From contig JARHVA010007801.1 of assembly GCA_037957365.1 (NCBI GenBank), forward strand, positions 1 to 64,000: a DNA stretch of 64,000 bases, written 5' to 3'. Position 1 is the first letter of the stretch; every line of letters begins with the position of its first letter. The stretch comes from Torreya grandis. Its lineage: Eukaryota > Streptophyta > Pinopsida > Cupressales > Taxaceae. A program made the translations under genes and the position numbers. Of this stretch, positions 52,050 to 61,924 are shown piece after piece. Below the pieces are notes generated by a model. It had not been told where the DNA came from. It saw nothing but the letters and a program-made list of their open reading frames with translations, and did not search any database.

Positions 52050-52054
52050 CTTAG
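52050..52054. repeat. target-site duplication CTTAG (left)
   Basis: CTTAG directly before TGTTAGG. The identical 5-mer follows the right LTR at 56768-56772. Confidence 0.93.
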
Positions 52055-53003
52055 TGTTAGGTTGTGGAGCTAAAAGCTTCACTGTTTGCAAACATGGAGG
52101 AGGTTGCTGAGTATCACAGTCACTAGCATTGGTTAGGCCAACCGATGTCGGTCAGGGGTGAATAGAAGGGCAACTGACATTGGCAAGAGTTGGCCAATAT
52201 TGGTCACCTCTAGTCAGATAGGGAATGACGTCAGTCACCTGTATGGTTCCATAATTGCTCATTACATGAATAGTTAGTTTGTTTAACCGATTGTTTGCAT
52301 GTAAAGGCTATTTTGAGTCTTGAGCTGCTTGTCTAATTATTGTAAATTAGAATTCTAAGTTATTGTTTAATATGGGATCTATTTATAGACCCATTAGCAT
52401 GTATTGTAATTAAGGATCAAGGCAAGGAAGAGATCCTTCCAATTGTAAGAACAGGTTGATCTGTAGGTTGTTGCAAGATCAGGGAGAAGTTCTACATGGT
52501 AAGATCAGAGCAATAGAGGAAGGCAAGGTAGATCCTTCCAATTGTAAGATCATTTGAATTACAGGTTGTTGCAAGTTCATGGTAGATCTACATGTGTAAG
52601 TAAGATCATTTTTGTTGCAGGTTGTTGCAAGTTCATGGGAGATCTACTTGAAGTACTTTGAGTACTTGTGTACTGGCAGTGTTATTACTGACTGGTTAGA
52701 GGTGAACACCAACTCTATGTTTGAGTTGTGTGTTGGGACCATTTTTGGTAGGAGAGTGAACTCTTGATTGAGAATTAATGGGAGCCCTTGAGGTGTAAGA
52801 AGCCTCTGTAAGGTGTGAGAAGAAGTGGCATCCTCTTATTGTATTTTATTTTTGGATGAGTATTAATACAAGATTGTGTATTGTCTCTCATATTCTGTGT
52901 CATTTGTGAATTCTAGTTACTTGTTCATTCTGGTATAATTTCATGTTTAGTTGCTAATATAAGGTAATCATATATACTCTTATTGAGGAGTAGGATCCTA
53001 ACA
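52055..53003 (+). repeat. 5' LTR of the copia element
   Basis: 949 bp, TGTTAGG to CCTAACA. It contains the dyad array at 52121-52240 in its first 200 bp. Compared with the 3' LTR it has one extra ~27 bp segment around 52460, a duplication of the 'ggttgttgcaag' phrase, plus scattered substitutions. Confidence 0.97.
52121..52240 (+). repeat. dyad array in the 5' LTR
   Basis: Units include aaccgatgtcggtc (52140-52153), actgacattggc, gccaatattggtc and atgacgtcagtcac. Compared with the 3' LTR and the solo LTR, several units have lost dyad symmetry through C-to-T or G-to-A changes, as expected from methylated CG decay. Confidence 0.8.
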
Positions 53004-53005
53004 AG

Positions 53006-53017
53006 TGGTATCAGAGC
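53006..53017 (+). other. primer binding site TGGTATCAGAGC
   Basis: TGGTATCAGAGC begins two bases after the LTR end. It is complementary to the 3' end of plant initiator tRNA-Met, the standard primer of plant copia elements. Confidence 0.97.
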
Positions 53018-53114
53018 TTTTGGTTGGGTTTACTAATAGGTTATATTAGATTTGGTTAGTGTTTGTTGATTATAGGTCACTCACAGGGGTTCCTATTTGA
53101 GTGGGAGTATAACA

Positions 53115-53890
53115 ATGGCGGGAGAAAGTAAGCTACAAATGGAAAAGTTTAATGGCAAGAACTATCAATTATGGAGGATGCAGATAGAAGATTATCTGTA
53201 TCAGAAAGATTTGTACTTACCGTTGGGTGGGGTTGCATGCAAGCCCACATATATGAAGGATGAAGAATGGGAGGTTCTTGATTGCAAGGCTCTGGGATCT
53301 ATAAGGTTGAGCCTTGCATCATCTGTGATTTCCAACTTATCATAGGCTAAGACAATGATATAGTTGATGGAATATTTGGCAAATTTATATGAAAACCCTC
53401 AGCTTTGAATAAGGTACTTCTTATGAAGCAATTATTTAATTTGCAAATGTTGGATGGTGGATCTGTACATAGTCATCTTAGTGATTTCCATGGTCTGGTA
53501 AACCAGTTAAATTCAGTCAATATTGTTTTTGATGATGAAATTAAGGCTCTCTTAATCTTGTGCTCATTACCTGAAAGTTGGGAGAGTTTGGTAATGGCAG
53601 TTAGTAATACTATGTCTGCTTCAAAAATATTAAAAGTGGATGATGTTGTGAGTGTAATCTTGAATGAAGAAGTTTGCAAGAAAAGCACAGGTGAATCATT
53701 AGGGAATAATTTGAGTGTTGAAAGCAGGGGAAGGCAAAGAGAGAAGATCAAGCATGGGAGATCAAGGTCCAAGATAGGTAGGAGATCCAAGTCTAGGTAT
53801 GGCAGAATAACCTACTGGAAATGTGGAAAGTAAGGGCACATAAAGAGAGATTGTTGGGTGAGTGAAGATCAACATGAAGGACATGAAGAA
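53115..53890 (+). pseudogene. copia Gag, frameshifted, knuckle damaged
   Basis: The likely start is ATG at 53115 (MAGESKLQMEKFNGKNYQLW), the usual copia Gag opening, about 100 bp after the primer site. The first frame stops at 53345 after a DUF4219/UBN2-type segment. A second frame (about 53405-53833) continues collinearly with MKQLFNLQMLDGGSVHSHL, LPESWESL and a basic RSRSKIGRRSKSR stretch. The zinc knuckle reads YWKCGK-stop-GHIKRDC. The first Cys of CX2CX4HX4C is replaced by Tyr and a stop sits inside the knuckle. Gag forms the virus-like particle and the knuckle binds RNA. At least one frameshift and two stops make this copy inactive. Confidence 0.92.
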
Positions 53891-53899
53891 GTAGATGTT

Positions 53900-54568
53900 A
53901 TAGATTTTGTTGCATAAGATGCTATGGTATTTTCCTTAGATAAATTAGATTATTGGGTTTTAGATTCTGGTGCCTCTTTCCATGCATCCCCAAATAGGGA
54001 GATTTTTCATGAATATGTCCAGGGAGACTTTGGAGAAATTTATTTAAGGGATGGTAAGCCTTGTCAAATAGTTGGCAAAGGGAAAGTGAAGCTGAAATTG
54101 TAGACGGGCAACACATGAGTGTTGAAGGAGGTCATGCATGTCCCAGTCCTGAAGTGGAATTTGATTTCTATTGGAAAGTTGGGTGATGAGGGTTTCATAG
54201 TAACTCTCACAATGGACTCTTGGAAAGTTTTTAAGGGTGCACTTGTTGTAGCAAGAGGTAAGAAAGTAGGTACGCTTTATCTATCTACTTGTATTACTAA
54301 TTCTCCTTCTGGATTATCTACTTCAACTGTAGATTTGAAGATGTGGCTTAATAGGCTTGGTCACATGAATAAGAAGGAGATGCATGTTCTTGAGTTAAAG
54401 GGTATGCTTTCAGATTTGAAAAGCATGGATCAAGATTTCTGTAAGCAAAAGAAGAAAGTGACATTTCTTGAGAAATTTGATGTTCGTGACAAGAATAAGA
54501 AAGCCTTGGTTTTCAAGGAGAAGATGACAGATAGAGATCAGTGCAAGGGGCTGAAGAATTCTAAGTAG
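53900..54568 (+). pseudogene. copia protease and GAG-pre-integrase remnant, integrase core missing
   Basis: The frame near 53940 reads LDYWVLDSGASFHASP, retaining the aspartic protease site DSGA. After two stops around 54100-54117 the frame from 54119 gives VMHVPVLKWNLISIGKLGDE and later WLNRLGHMNKKEMHVLELKG, the GAG-pre-integrase domain with its His residues. It ends in DFCKQKKKVTFLEKF. Intact relatives have a Cys pair and GKQ..VSF here, then the DDE integrase core. In this copy the CxxC partner segment is lost, the DDE core is absent and the frame ends at 54568. Protease would cut the polyprotein and integrase would insert the cDNA. Confidence 0.9.
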
Positions 54569-54645
54569 AGCAAGGTTGATTTGGATAGGGTTTTGATCCA
54601 AAAGGAGCTCATGGGTAAAAGTCATCGCTCACAAGTAAAACACAG

Positions 54646-54838
54646 AGACCGATGTCGATTAGAAAATTGACATTAGCATCCAGATAGGGACCGATGTTGG
54701 CTATGTGCAGACCGATGTCAATGACTCTAGACAAGTAAACACCAGTGTCAGTTAGGGGGAACCGATGGCGGCGATGAGGTAGTTGCATGGAACCGACATC
54801 AGTTGGGTGTAGATTGAGATGTGACTGACATCGGTCAC
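54646..54838 (+). repeat. dyad array occupying the pol deletion
   Basis: About seven units: gaccgatgtcgat (54646), gaccgatgttggc (~54689), gaccgatgtcaat (~54710), caccagtgtcagtt (~54740), aaccgatggcggc (~54760), accgacatcagtt (~54791) and tgactgacatcggtcac (~54823). Spacing is about 20-40 bp. The same motif defines arrays in the LTRs of this element, yet here it lies between the broken integrase and RT fragments. Confidence 0.8.
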
Positions 54839-55089
54839 TGAGATGGATTTTGGGTAGATAACAAGCTGTCAAAGAGTCTCAAGCACCCATATGGAGGACT
54901 GAAAGGGTAAGTAAGCCTCAAATTCATCATTTCCCTTCTTTACACTACTTGTTACTCACTGATGGTCAAGAACTAGGAAGTTATTAAAGAAGTAGAGCAG
55001 GTAGATCCAGGAAATAGTGGGAGCTTGGCATGGATGAGGAATGTGATTCCTTGGAGAAGAACCAAATGGGAGTTTTTGGTACAGTTGCT

Positions 55090-55790
55090 AGCTAGAAGAA
55101 AGCAATGAGAGATGAATGGATTTTCAGGATAAAGAAGAGTGGGAATGGACACGTGAGATGGAAGGCCAGGGTATATGGTCTTGAGTAAGCTGCAGGACAA
55201 TGGAGGTTTAACCATTGTGTTTTCTCTTTACCAGGTTAGATAATATTAGCTACATTATCTTGTTACTATATTGTGTGCTTGTTGCAGGGTTACACATAGA
55301 GGGAGTTGCTGAACTAAAGGTAAAGTTAGTTTAGAGGTGTGTCATGAGGAATTTGGGAGCAACAAGATTCTTTGGCATGAGTGTGTTCTAGAGACATGGA
55401 AGGTCATAGGTTGATTTTGTCTCCAGATGATTGTGTGAAATTGGTTAGCATGCTGATGGTTGGAAAGTTCTGTGAATAGTGTCCTGATTCACATGATGAG
55501 GTTAGGTACATGTGTACTAAACCTGAGATTTCCCAAGCAGTGGGAGCTGTCAGTAAGTTTAGAGCCAATCTGGGAAAGAAGCACTGGAGGGCAGTTTAGT
55601 GGATTCTCAGATATCTGAGAGGGACCAGCAACAAGTGTACATGCTATGCAAGGTCAAGTTCTTTTCGACATGGGTTGTAGATGTGGATGTGGTAGGTGAT
55701 TTGGTTGACATGAGTTGCACTATAGGGCTTGCTATGGTGGTTGGTCTTCAAGAGTGATCTTGAAGAGGGATACAATGTCAAGAAACAAAC
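55090..55790 (+). pseudogene. copia reverse transcriptase and RNase H fragments
   Basis: Near 55105 the frame reads AMRDEWIFRIKKSGNGHVRW then KARVYG, matching the N-terminal RT segment (KWIF..K...G...R.KARLVAKG) of copia. From about 55503 it reads VRYMCTKPEISQAVGAVSKF then NLGKKHWRAV-WILRYLRGTS, the conserved run between RT and RNase H. The RT palm with its catalytic YVDD motif is missing, as is most of RNase H, so both enzymes are non-functional. Deletions of pol in place, with LTRs, PBS and PPT kept, fit a non-autonomous derivative. Confidence 0.88.
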
Positions 55791-55833
55791 TAGATGACGT
55801 ACATGTATAGGTATAGTTGAAGCTATTTATCTC

Positions 55834-55845
55834 CAAGTGGGAGAT
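55834..55845 (+). other. polypurine tract of the copia element
   Basis: CAAGTGGGAGAT-type purine run directly before the 3' LTR start TGTTAGG, the typical plant copia arrangement. Confidence 0.92.
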
Positions 55846-56767
55846 TGTTAGGTTGTGGAGCTAAAAGATTCACTATTTGCAAACATGGAGGAGGTTGTTG
55901 AGTATCATAGTCACCGGCGTCAGTTAGGCCGACCGACGTCGGTTAGGGGTGAACAAAAGGGAAACTGACATCGACAGGAGTTGGCCGATGTGATTCACCT
56001 CCAGTCAGATAGGGACCAATGTCAGTCACCTGTGCGGTTCCAGAACTACTCATTGCATGAATAGTTAGTTTGGTGAACTGATTGTTTGCATGTAAAGGCT
56101 ATTTCGAGTCTTGAGCTGCATGTCTAATTATTGTAAATTAGAAGTCTAAGTTATTGTTTAGAATGGGATCTATTTATAGACCCATTGGCATGTATTGTAA
56201 TTAAGGATCAAGGCAAGGAAGAGATCCTTCCAATTTTAAGAACAAGGAGAAGTTCTACATGGTAATATAAGAGCAATAGAGGAAGGCAAGGTAGATCCTT
56301 CCAATTGTAAGATCATTTGAATTGTAGGTTGTTGTAAGTTCATGGTAGATCTACATGTGTAAGTAAGATCATTTGAGTTGTAGGTTGTTGCAAGTTCATG
56401 GGAGATCTACTTGAAGTACTTTGAGTACTTGTGTACTGACAGTGTTATTACTGACTGGTTGGAGGTGAACACCAACTCTGTGTTTGAGTTGTGTGTTGGG
56501 ACCATTTTTGGTAGGAGAGTGAACTCTTGATTGAGAATTATTGGGAGCCCTTGAGGTGTGGGAAGCCTCTATAAGGTGTGAGAAGAAGTGGCATCTTCTT
56601 TATTGTATTTTCTTTCTGGATGAGTATTAATACAAGATTGTGTATTGTCTCTCATATTCTGTGTCATTTGTGAATTCTAGTTACTTGTTCATTCTGGTAT
56701 AATTCCATGTTTAGTTGCTAATACAAGGTACTCATATATACTCTTATTGAGGAGTAGGATCCTGACA
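55846..56767 (+). repeat. 3' LTR of the copia element
   Basis: 922 bp, TGTTAGG to CCTGACA; it aligns along its full length with the 5' LTR. The terminal CCTAACA has mutated to CCTGACA. Confidence 0.97.
55911..56032 (+). repeat. dyad array in the 3' LTR
   Basis: It holds the perfect palindrome accgacgtcggt (55932-55943) plus ccggcgtcagtt, actgacatcgaca, gccgatgtgattc and gaccaatgtcagtc. It is better preserved than the array in the 5' LTR. Confidence 0.85.
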
Positions 56768-56772
56768 CTTAG
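56768..56772. repeat. target-site duplication CTTAG (right)
   Basis: Matches 52050-52054 exactly. Confidence 0.93.
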
Positions 56773-58622
56773 TTGTAACCAAAAGTACATATGAAGTCAA
56801 AATGGGGTCTTAGAGTGATGATACAAGTAAGTGAACACATATATGAGGGTTATGATCAATTTATTTAACTAAAAAAATGAAAGGAAGGCCTACACATACC
56901 TTTTGAAACCCCGTATGCACCTATAACAAGGTACAATATTGATAAAGGTAAGATGAGAGATGAACTTGTATAAGGAAGAGAGGAAGGTTATAAGTCAAAA
57001 GTCATAAGTCCATATAGTTGCTCCAAGAAACCTCTTTGCTCAATAGATGAATATGAGGAAATCTAAAGAAGAGAGGTATTTTGGGTGATTTAAAAGCTTA
57101 ATAAGCATAAATTTAGGATTAATAACATGTTTATGGAACCTAGGATCATTTTTTTTAATCTTGGAAAGGTCACTCTTAGATGGATTTGGGAAAAGGTGTA
57201 GGCAACAGGCTTTTTAGAGGCATTTTTAGACATTTTGAGCTGGTTAGGCACCTAAATCAAGGAATCCAGCTAAACCCCTTGCTAAAAGTTATCATAAGGA
57301 CCTTTAAAAACTCGCAAAATATTTAATTTTACTTAGGGATGAGGTATATATCTCACTATTTTGTCTCATAAGTCAGCCAATCTGAGAAAATCAAGCTTTA
57401 ACAAAGCAAGCTAGTGATTACAAAATGGGCAAAGGGCTTGATATGGAGCTTTGAGATCCTCAATAAGCATATTATGAGGTATATAGAGGGAAATTAGATG
57501 ATATATAATCACTAATTTAGGTTTAGACCTTTCAATATGACAAAAATACCCTTATACTTAGTCCAACTAGGCAAGCTTTCACTAGGCCTAGTTGGTGAAT
57601 GAGAGAAAATGAAGATGAGGAGTGATTGGGAAGTTTCATGGTGATATTATAAGCTATAATGAGGTGTGAAAATGCATAAGACACCAAACTAACCATTTAA
57701 TATTAGTACAAGTATCCAAAGGTAGTTGGGTGCAGGTTAGGCCTATTAGGCCTTCAAGGGACCTAGAACCAATTAGTGGTTCATTTTCATTTTCAACTTT
57801 TGGAGGGATATCTAGATGATTGGGAAATGCTAGGGATATTGAATTAGTCATGTTTAAACTTGTAGTATGCAAAGGAACCCATAGAAAATCTACTTTTAGA
57901 TCATAAATAATTCAAATATGCAAGAAAGGTAGAAACAAGCTTGATGGGGTGACTTCAAGTGTTCATATCTCCTCTAAGAGTGTGAATGGGAACCAAAGGA
58001 GTTTGGAGGGTTTAGTAGGGTTCCTCAAAATCAGGTTTGTGGTATTCTTTGGCAAGTTAAATTTTATAACTTTATGAACAATACTTACAACTAAAAACTA
58101 CCTAAAACCCTAATAAACCCTTAGTTAAGACCCAATCAAGAAACAAATCTTAGAGAGGTATCTAGATGACATAGTTTGACCATGAAATATATTGAAAATT
58201 GTAGAGGACTCACTTAGGATTCCTCCCATGCTTTTGAGCTATATGAAACTGTATGGATAAGGGAAAAAATAGGGGTTTTTAATATTTTGTGTGTTTTTAA
58301 AAATTTAACAAGTTATAAAATATGAAATAAAGTTTAGAGGAAAGATATATACTTGTAATAACTCCCTATGTGATTTTATTCCAAGGAAAAACTCCTAAGC
58401 GTCCAAACTAGAGCTCTCATCTCAGCCAGTCAAAACTACGTAGTGAACATAAGGGTGAGAAGTGTGAGAACCTCAAGTGGATGTATTTTTATGGTAAATA
58501 TAAGTATTTTAAGGTTATGGAGGTTATTTTCAAGTGTCACACTCTCCATCCCATAGGTTTTCATTCGATGCTAATTTTGAGGCCAAGTGTGAGGGGTACC
58601 ATAAAAGAGGAGTTTTTTAGAT
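56773..58622. other. unidentified DNA between the copia and gypsy elements
   Basis: Continuation of the DNA into which the copia element inserted. No coding domain recognised. A 72-codon minus-strand frame at 57654-57872 has no known motif. Confidence 0.45.
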
Positions 58623-58999
58623 TGTAGGTAGTGATGGCTTCCTTCCTGTTTCTATGCAAAATTGCTTTCTACATTCAAAGAAGAAATAAGAAACTGAAAG
58701 AAAATGGTCAAGGCTAGAAGTACCTGATAAAGTCGAGCGCACCAAAATCAGACGTTGGAAGATTCTCCTCTTTGGCTGTGGAGGAATGACACCTGCGAAA
58801 AAGAGACTAAAACACAGAAAGATGTTAGTCAAAGATATGGTGGGTTGTCAGGCGAACGCCCGATCTCGGAAGTACAAAGACTCCCTAGAAGGATATCAAC
58901 CCACTGATAAAAAGCGTAATATTGGACGAAAGTAGATAATAAAAGATGAAATGACAGAAAATAAAAGAGCGTACCTGATATGCAGCACTGTTCTGTACA

Positions 59000-59112
59000 G
59001 TCATCGGCGTCGGTCTCTGTGGTGCCAGCGTCAGTCTGGGAAGGTGCCGACGTCGGTTTAAGTATCGTTGTCGGTCGGGGCAGTGACCGACGTCGGTCGG
59101 GGCAGGTTCTGG
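59000..59112 (-). repeat. dyad array 1 in the gypsy LTR
   Basis: Units of ~22 bp: atcggcgtcggtc, gccagcgtcagtc, gccgacgtcggtt, tcgttgtcggtc and gaccgacgtcggtc, each separated by 'ggggcagt'- or 'tctgtggt'-like spacers. Several units are perfect or one-mismatch palindromes, and it is the best preserved array of the window. Confidence 0.9.
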
Positions 59113-59342
59113 ACAGAGTCTGGGTGAGTTGCAGAAGGTCTTGACAGGGTCGGGACAAGATTTTAGACAGAGTCAGGACGGGGTTTTTGGTCGAATCTGG
59201 GGGTTTGAAGCTTTGGGATGGCAGAAATAGCGCACAAAGAATAATCAAGAAGAAAATGAAAGTAAACACAGAAAACACTTACCTGTCAGAAGCTGTGATG
59301 AAAGCCATAGTCGAAGTTGCCTGTGCGGTGCCGGAAGAACGA

Positions 59343-59408
59343 ACGCTGGAGTTGATGGATGCTGGAGTTTGGACGCTGGAGTTTAGATGCTGGAGTTTGG
59401 ATGCTGAA
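59343..59408 (-). repeat. 15 bp tandem repeat (GATGCTGGAGTTTGG type)
   Basis: Four to five copies of (g)acgctggagttg / atgctggagtttgg in a row within the LTR. Confidence 0.9.
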
Positions 59409-59569
59409 ATTCAGAGATCGGAGAGCCTGTAGATGTCAGAAAAATGGGAGCCAGATTGACTGATCGGGGAGGGGAGATTAAGGCCCGGGGACGGTTTTGA
59501 GAGACGGTTCGATAACCGTTTTAGGAAACTGATCGAGAACCGAATGGTAACTGATAACGGATAACGGGA

Positions 59570-59660
59570 TGGTGACCAACATCGACAGGATTGCCGACGT
59601 TGGCCGATAAGTGACCGACGTTGGCAACATCGGTCGGGTAAAGACCGTCATCGGCAGATG
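59570..59660 (-). repeat. dyad array 2 in the gypsy LTR
   Basis: Units gaccaacatcgaca, gccgacgttggcc, gaccgacgttggc, caacatcggtcgg and gaccgtcatcggc within ~85 bp, lying 160-245 bp downstream of the LTR start in the sense direction. Confidence 0.88.
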
Positions 59661-59816
59661 CGCAATGAGGACAGAGTCTAGCTTTTAGTTCTCTGCTCAT
59701 TGTTACATGCTGCCAGGGTCAAGGTTGGTGGAACAAGTGATTGACAAGGGTTAAATAAGTGAAGAAGAATAAGACAGAGAATGACCAGGGGAGTCAACAC
59801 GATTTTGGTGTCTACA

Positions 59817-59829
59817 TTTGCCCCTTTTT
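59817..59829 (-). other. polypurine tract of the gypsy element
   Basis: Minus strand AAAAAGGGGCAAA directly before TGTAGACACC. Confidence 0.93.
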
Positions 59830-59975
59830 GTCTTGTTGGTTGTTCTAACGAACTACAAGACAAAAATAGGAGTGAGTGCCCCAGGTGAGGGATAAGGTTG
59901 ATTTCATCTTGTTGGTTGTTCGAATGAACTGCAAGACAAAAATAGGAAGCGGATAGGTTGCCCCGATAAAGGATA
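59825..59975 (-). repeat. hairpin next to the polypurine tract, tandemly repeated
   Basis: Perfect 12 bp arms TTTTTGTCTTGT (59825-59836) and ACAAGACAAAAA (59855-59866) enclose an 18 nt loop. A second copy of the 'tcttgttggttgttcgaa' to 'gcaagacaaaaatagg' unit starts at 59907, a 76 bp period, with shorter arms TCTTG/CAAGA. The first hairpin overlaps the polypurine tract. It is collinear with the hairpin units at 15300-15418 of the related element. Confidence 0.85.
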
Positions 59976-60533
59976 AGGTATTCGCCCTCAAAGCAGGAGT
60001 CGAGGGAAGGGAACCACGAATCGGGTGCTGATTTGACAAAGAGTGGATGAAAAAGGGGTGAGGGTGAACACTGCAAAAGTCGTGATTGTGCGTATACCAC
60101 TGCACGAGATGGTCAGGTCAAAAGTGTCGCAGGTCAAGGGTCGAGGAGTGCCAAAATCGAAGTAACCAGGCCCCAACATTTAGTCGTCTGCTGATCGGGT
60201 CACTCAATCTAAGCTGAAGCTCCAAATGGTCGTCGTGTTCCAGGTATCTAGGGCTCAGGAAGTGCTCCCAGAAACACGAAAAAGCCACAAGTAGTAGGGA
60301 TCAACCAGTTTGCGATCCTATACTTGTGAGGGTTCAAAAAGGTCTATGCACAATTCTGCTAACCAGTCATGAGGTAGCATACATGCAAAAACAACCAAGG
60401 CAATAACGTCTTGGAAGTAGTCGAGGTCAGTGGAGATAGGCATGATCTCCAATGGTTGGTGGTCGAGGGGAGGAATGGACGAAAGGATGTGGCCGAGCTA
60501 ACCCTAGAAGACCCCATGTCAACTGAGTGCTGC

Positions 60534-60572
60534 CTACATAGCCCTGGTGATAGGGCCTCAGGCCAATGTAGT
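60534..60572 (-). ncRNA. two-stem RNA-like element, copy C
   Basis: Outer arms CTACAT (60534-60539) and ATGTAG (60566-60571); inner arms GCCCT (60541-60545) and AGGGC (60552-60556) around GGTGAT. It sits in a ~95 bp unit repeated ~198 bp away. Confidence 0.5.
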
Positions 60573-60731
60573 TCTCCCTAGAAGGGAGGGAGGGTCAAAG
60601 GGATAAAATGGGTCATGGTCAAGGATAGGATTATGGTTAAAAGAAGGAAAGAAGGTTTGTCCATCAGAGAGACGAACAAACGAGAATGGTCGAGCTAACC
60701 TCAGAAAATAGTCATGTCATCTGAGTGATGC

Positions 60732-60770
60732 CTACATAGCCCTGGTGATAGGGCCTCAGACCAATGTAGT
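60732..60770 (-). ncRNA. two-stem RNA-like element, copy D
   Basis: Outer arms CTACAT (60732-60737) and ATGTAG (60764-60769); inner arms GCCCT (60739-60743) and AGGGC (60750-60754). Nearly identical to copy C. The shared unit also includes a 'gagctaacc' phrase upstream, which also occurs before copy B at 17.07 kb. Confidence 0.5.
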
Positions 60771-61547
60771 TCAGACAGGGCATCTGAGTGGTAGACAGGT
60801 GGTTAAAATGGTTGATAGATTGGTCGATGATTGGATGAAATGATGAGGAAAAAAAGATGTTGCAGCCTTTTCCAAATGGTGTATTCTGCAACATTGGTTG
60901 AGGGGTTTTTCATCCCTAGCAATATTCCATATTCGTGATGGATGTATGCTAAAAATGAATTGAGGTTTATTTATGCTTCAGCAAGTATTGGTTTATGCTG
61001 AACATAAATTGTGGCGGGTCGATAGTTTCCATGTGTATTGGTGTCCATAGAAACTAATAGGCTAGGTCAGGTTGATGGTTTGAAAAGAGAGTTGAGTTGA
61101 GTCGATTGACAAGTGATGAAGGTGAATGTGACCAAAGTGTAGAAGAAGTGAAAAGCATATTGCTCTTTCATTGACAAGGACCAAAAAGATAGCATAGATA
61201 GGGGTTATAAGAACCAAGAGTGACGTTGTTGACCATAGTTATGTTAGAGCGGTAATCGAATCACTTAGACATTAAAGTGAGCTCGAAGTCCCTTGAGCGG
61301 GTGATAGGAGGAGGAAAAAGGGTAACCTGTTTTAAGAGCAAAGATAACGATGCCCCTTTTTATAGGAGACCCTGAGACAACTACAAGCCAAGTCCGTGAC
61401 TCTTTCAATTTTTTTTTTTTTTGGCGCAGACTGATCAATGCGGGAATCCTACATAGAGATGTCATTTGTTTGGTGGTCAGGTTATGAAGCTGATCAATGT
61501 GGGAAGCTTTTAAAAGAGTGCTGTTTATTGCCAGATTAGTCATAGCC

Positions 61548-61675
61548 ATCCTTCGAGGGAGTGGTCTAGATTTTTGTTTAATAAAAAGGCTTTTGAATAG
61601 CTGTCCTTCGAGGGAGCAGTCTATTTATTACAGCAATGATAGTACAACTGTCCTTCGAGGGAGCAGTCTATCTTT
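61548..61675 (-). repeat. three ~50 bp tandem units with a CCTTCGAGG hairpin
   Basis: 'tccttcgagggag' plus 'agtct' recurs at about 61550, 61602 and 61651. Each core can form a small hairpin (CCT/AGG around TTCG-like loop bases). It lies 250-375 bp downstream of the ORF stop in the sense direction. Confidence 0.85.
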
Positions 61676-61924
61676 TTGATTTTGATATAGATATAGTGAC
61701 TATGGATATGTTTTGACATCTTGATTTGTTTTTATAGAAATGTGAGTCATGGACAAGATTATAGAAGGTCAAGGACTCCCTTTTATGAGGACAAAGCATC
61801 CATACCGCATAAAAGGGTTATAGGAATGGTTAAGAGGAATAGGGTTGAAAGGAGGGAGGACTAAGAGGATGGGGATTGCTCAAGGGATGAGCTCAAGTTA
61901 AGTGTCAAGTGGACGAGTACTCGA

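Larger units (their letters stand above)
52055..56767 (+). mobile_element. Ty1/copia retrotransposon, structurally complete but internally deleted
   Basis: LTRs of 949 and 922 bp (TGTTAGG...CCTAACA and ...CCTGACA) flank a 2842 bp internal region, and the perfect TSD CTTAG brackets the unit. A canonical initiator-methionine tRNA primer site and a purine tract are present. The internal region keeps gag, protease and GAG-pre-integrase, then loses the integrase core and most of reverse transcriptase. In their place lies a ~190 bp dyad array. Fragments of RT and RNase H follow. The element could move only with enzymes supplied by another copy, and its frames now hold stops. A solo LTR of the same family lies at 8.0-8.85 kb, so the family is multicopy. 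Confidence 0.97.
58623..59816 (-). repeat. 3' LTR of the gypsy-type element
   Basis: The start TGTAGACACC after the purine tract is certain by context and typical of plant gypsy LTRs. The end at 58623 is inferred from ...CACTACCTACA, the point where composition changes to the AT-rich flank. Predicted length is 1194 bp. It carries two dyad arrays and a 15 bp tandem repeat. The 149-codon minus-strand frame at 58829-59278 lies inside the LTR and is probably chance. Confidence 0.75.

Noticed and set aside
53006..53017. A tRNA gene fragment
   Set aside because: The 12 bases complementary to initiator tRNA are the primer binding site next to the LTR; no tRNA cloverleaf is present.
53473..53790. 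105-codon minus-strand frame
   Set aside because: Antisense shadow of the copia Gag frame, which is supported by family similarity.
58829..59278. 149-codon minus-strand frame
   Set aside because: Lies wholly within the predicted gypsy LTR and reads through a dyad array; no domain, most likely chance in GC-richer DNA.
59678..60105. Overlapping minus-strand frames of 140 and 86 codons
   Set aside because: They span the LTR edge, the polypurine tract and duplicated hairpins, so they cannot be a normal coding region of the element.
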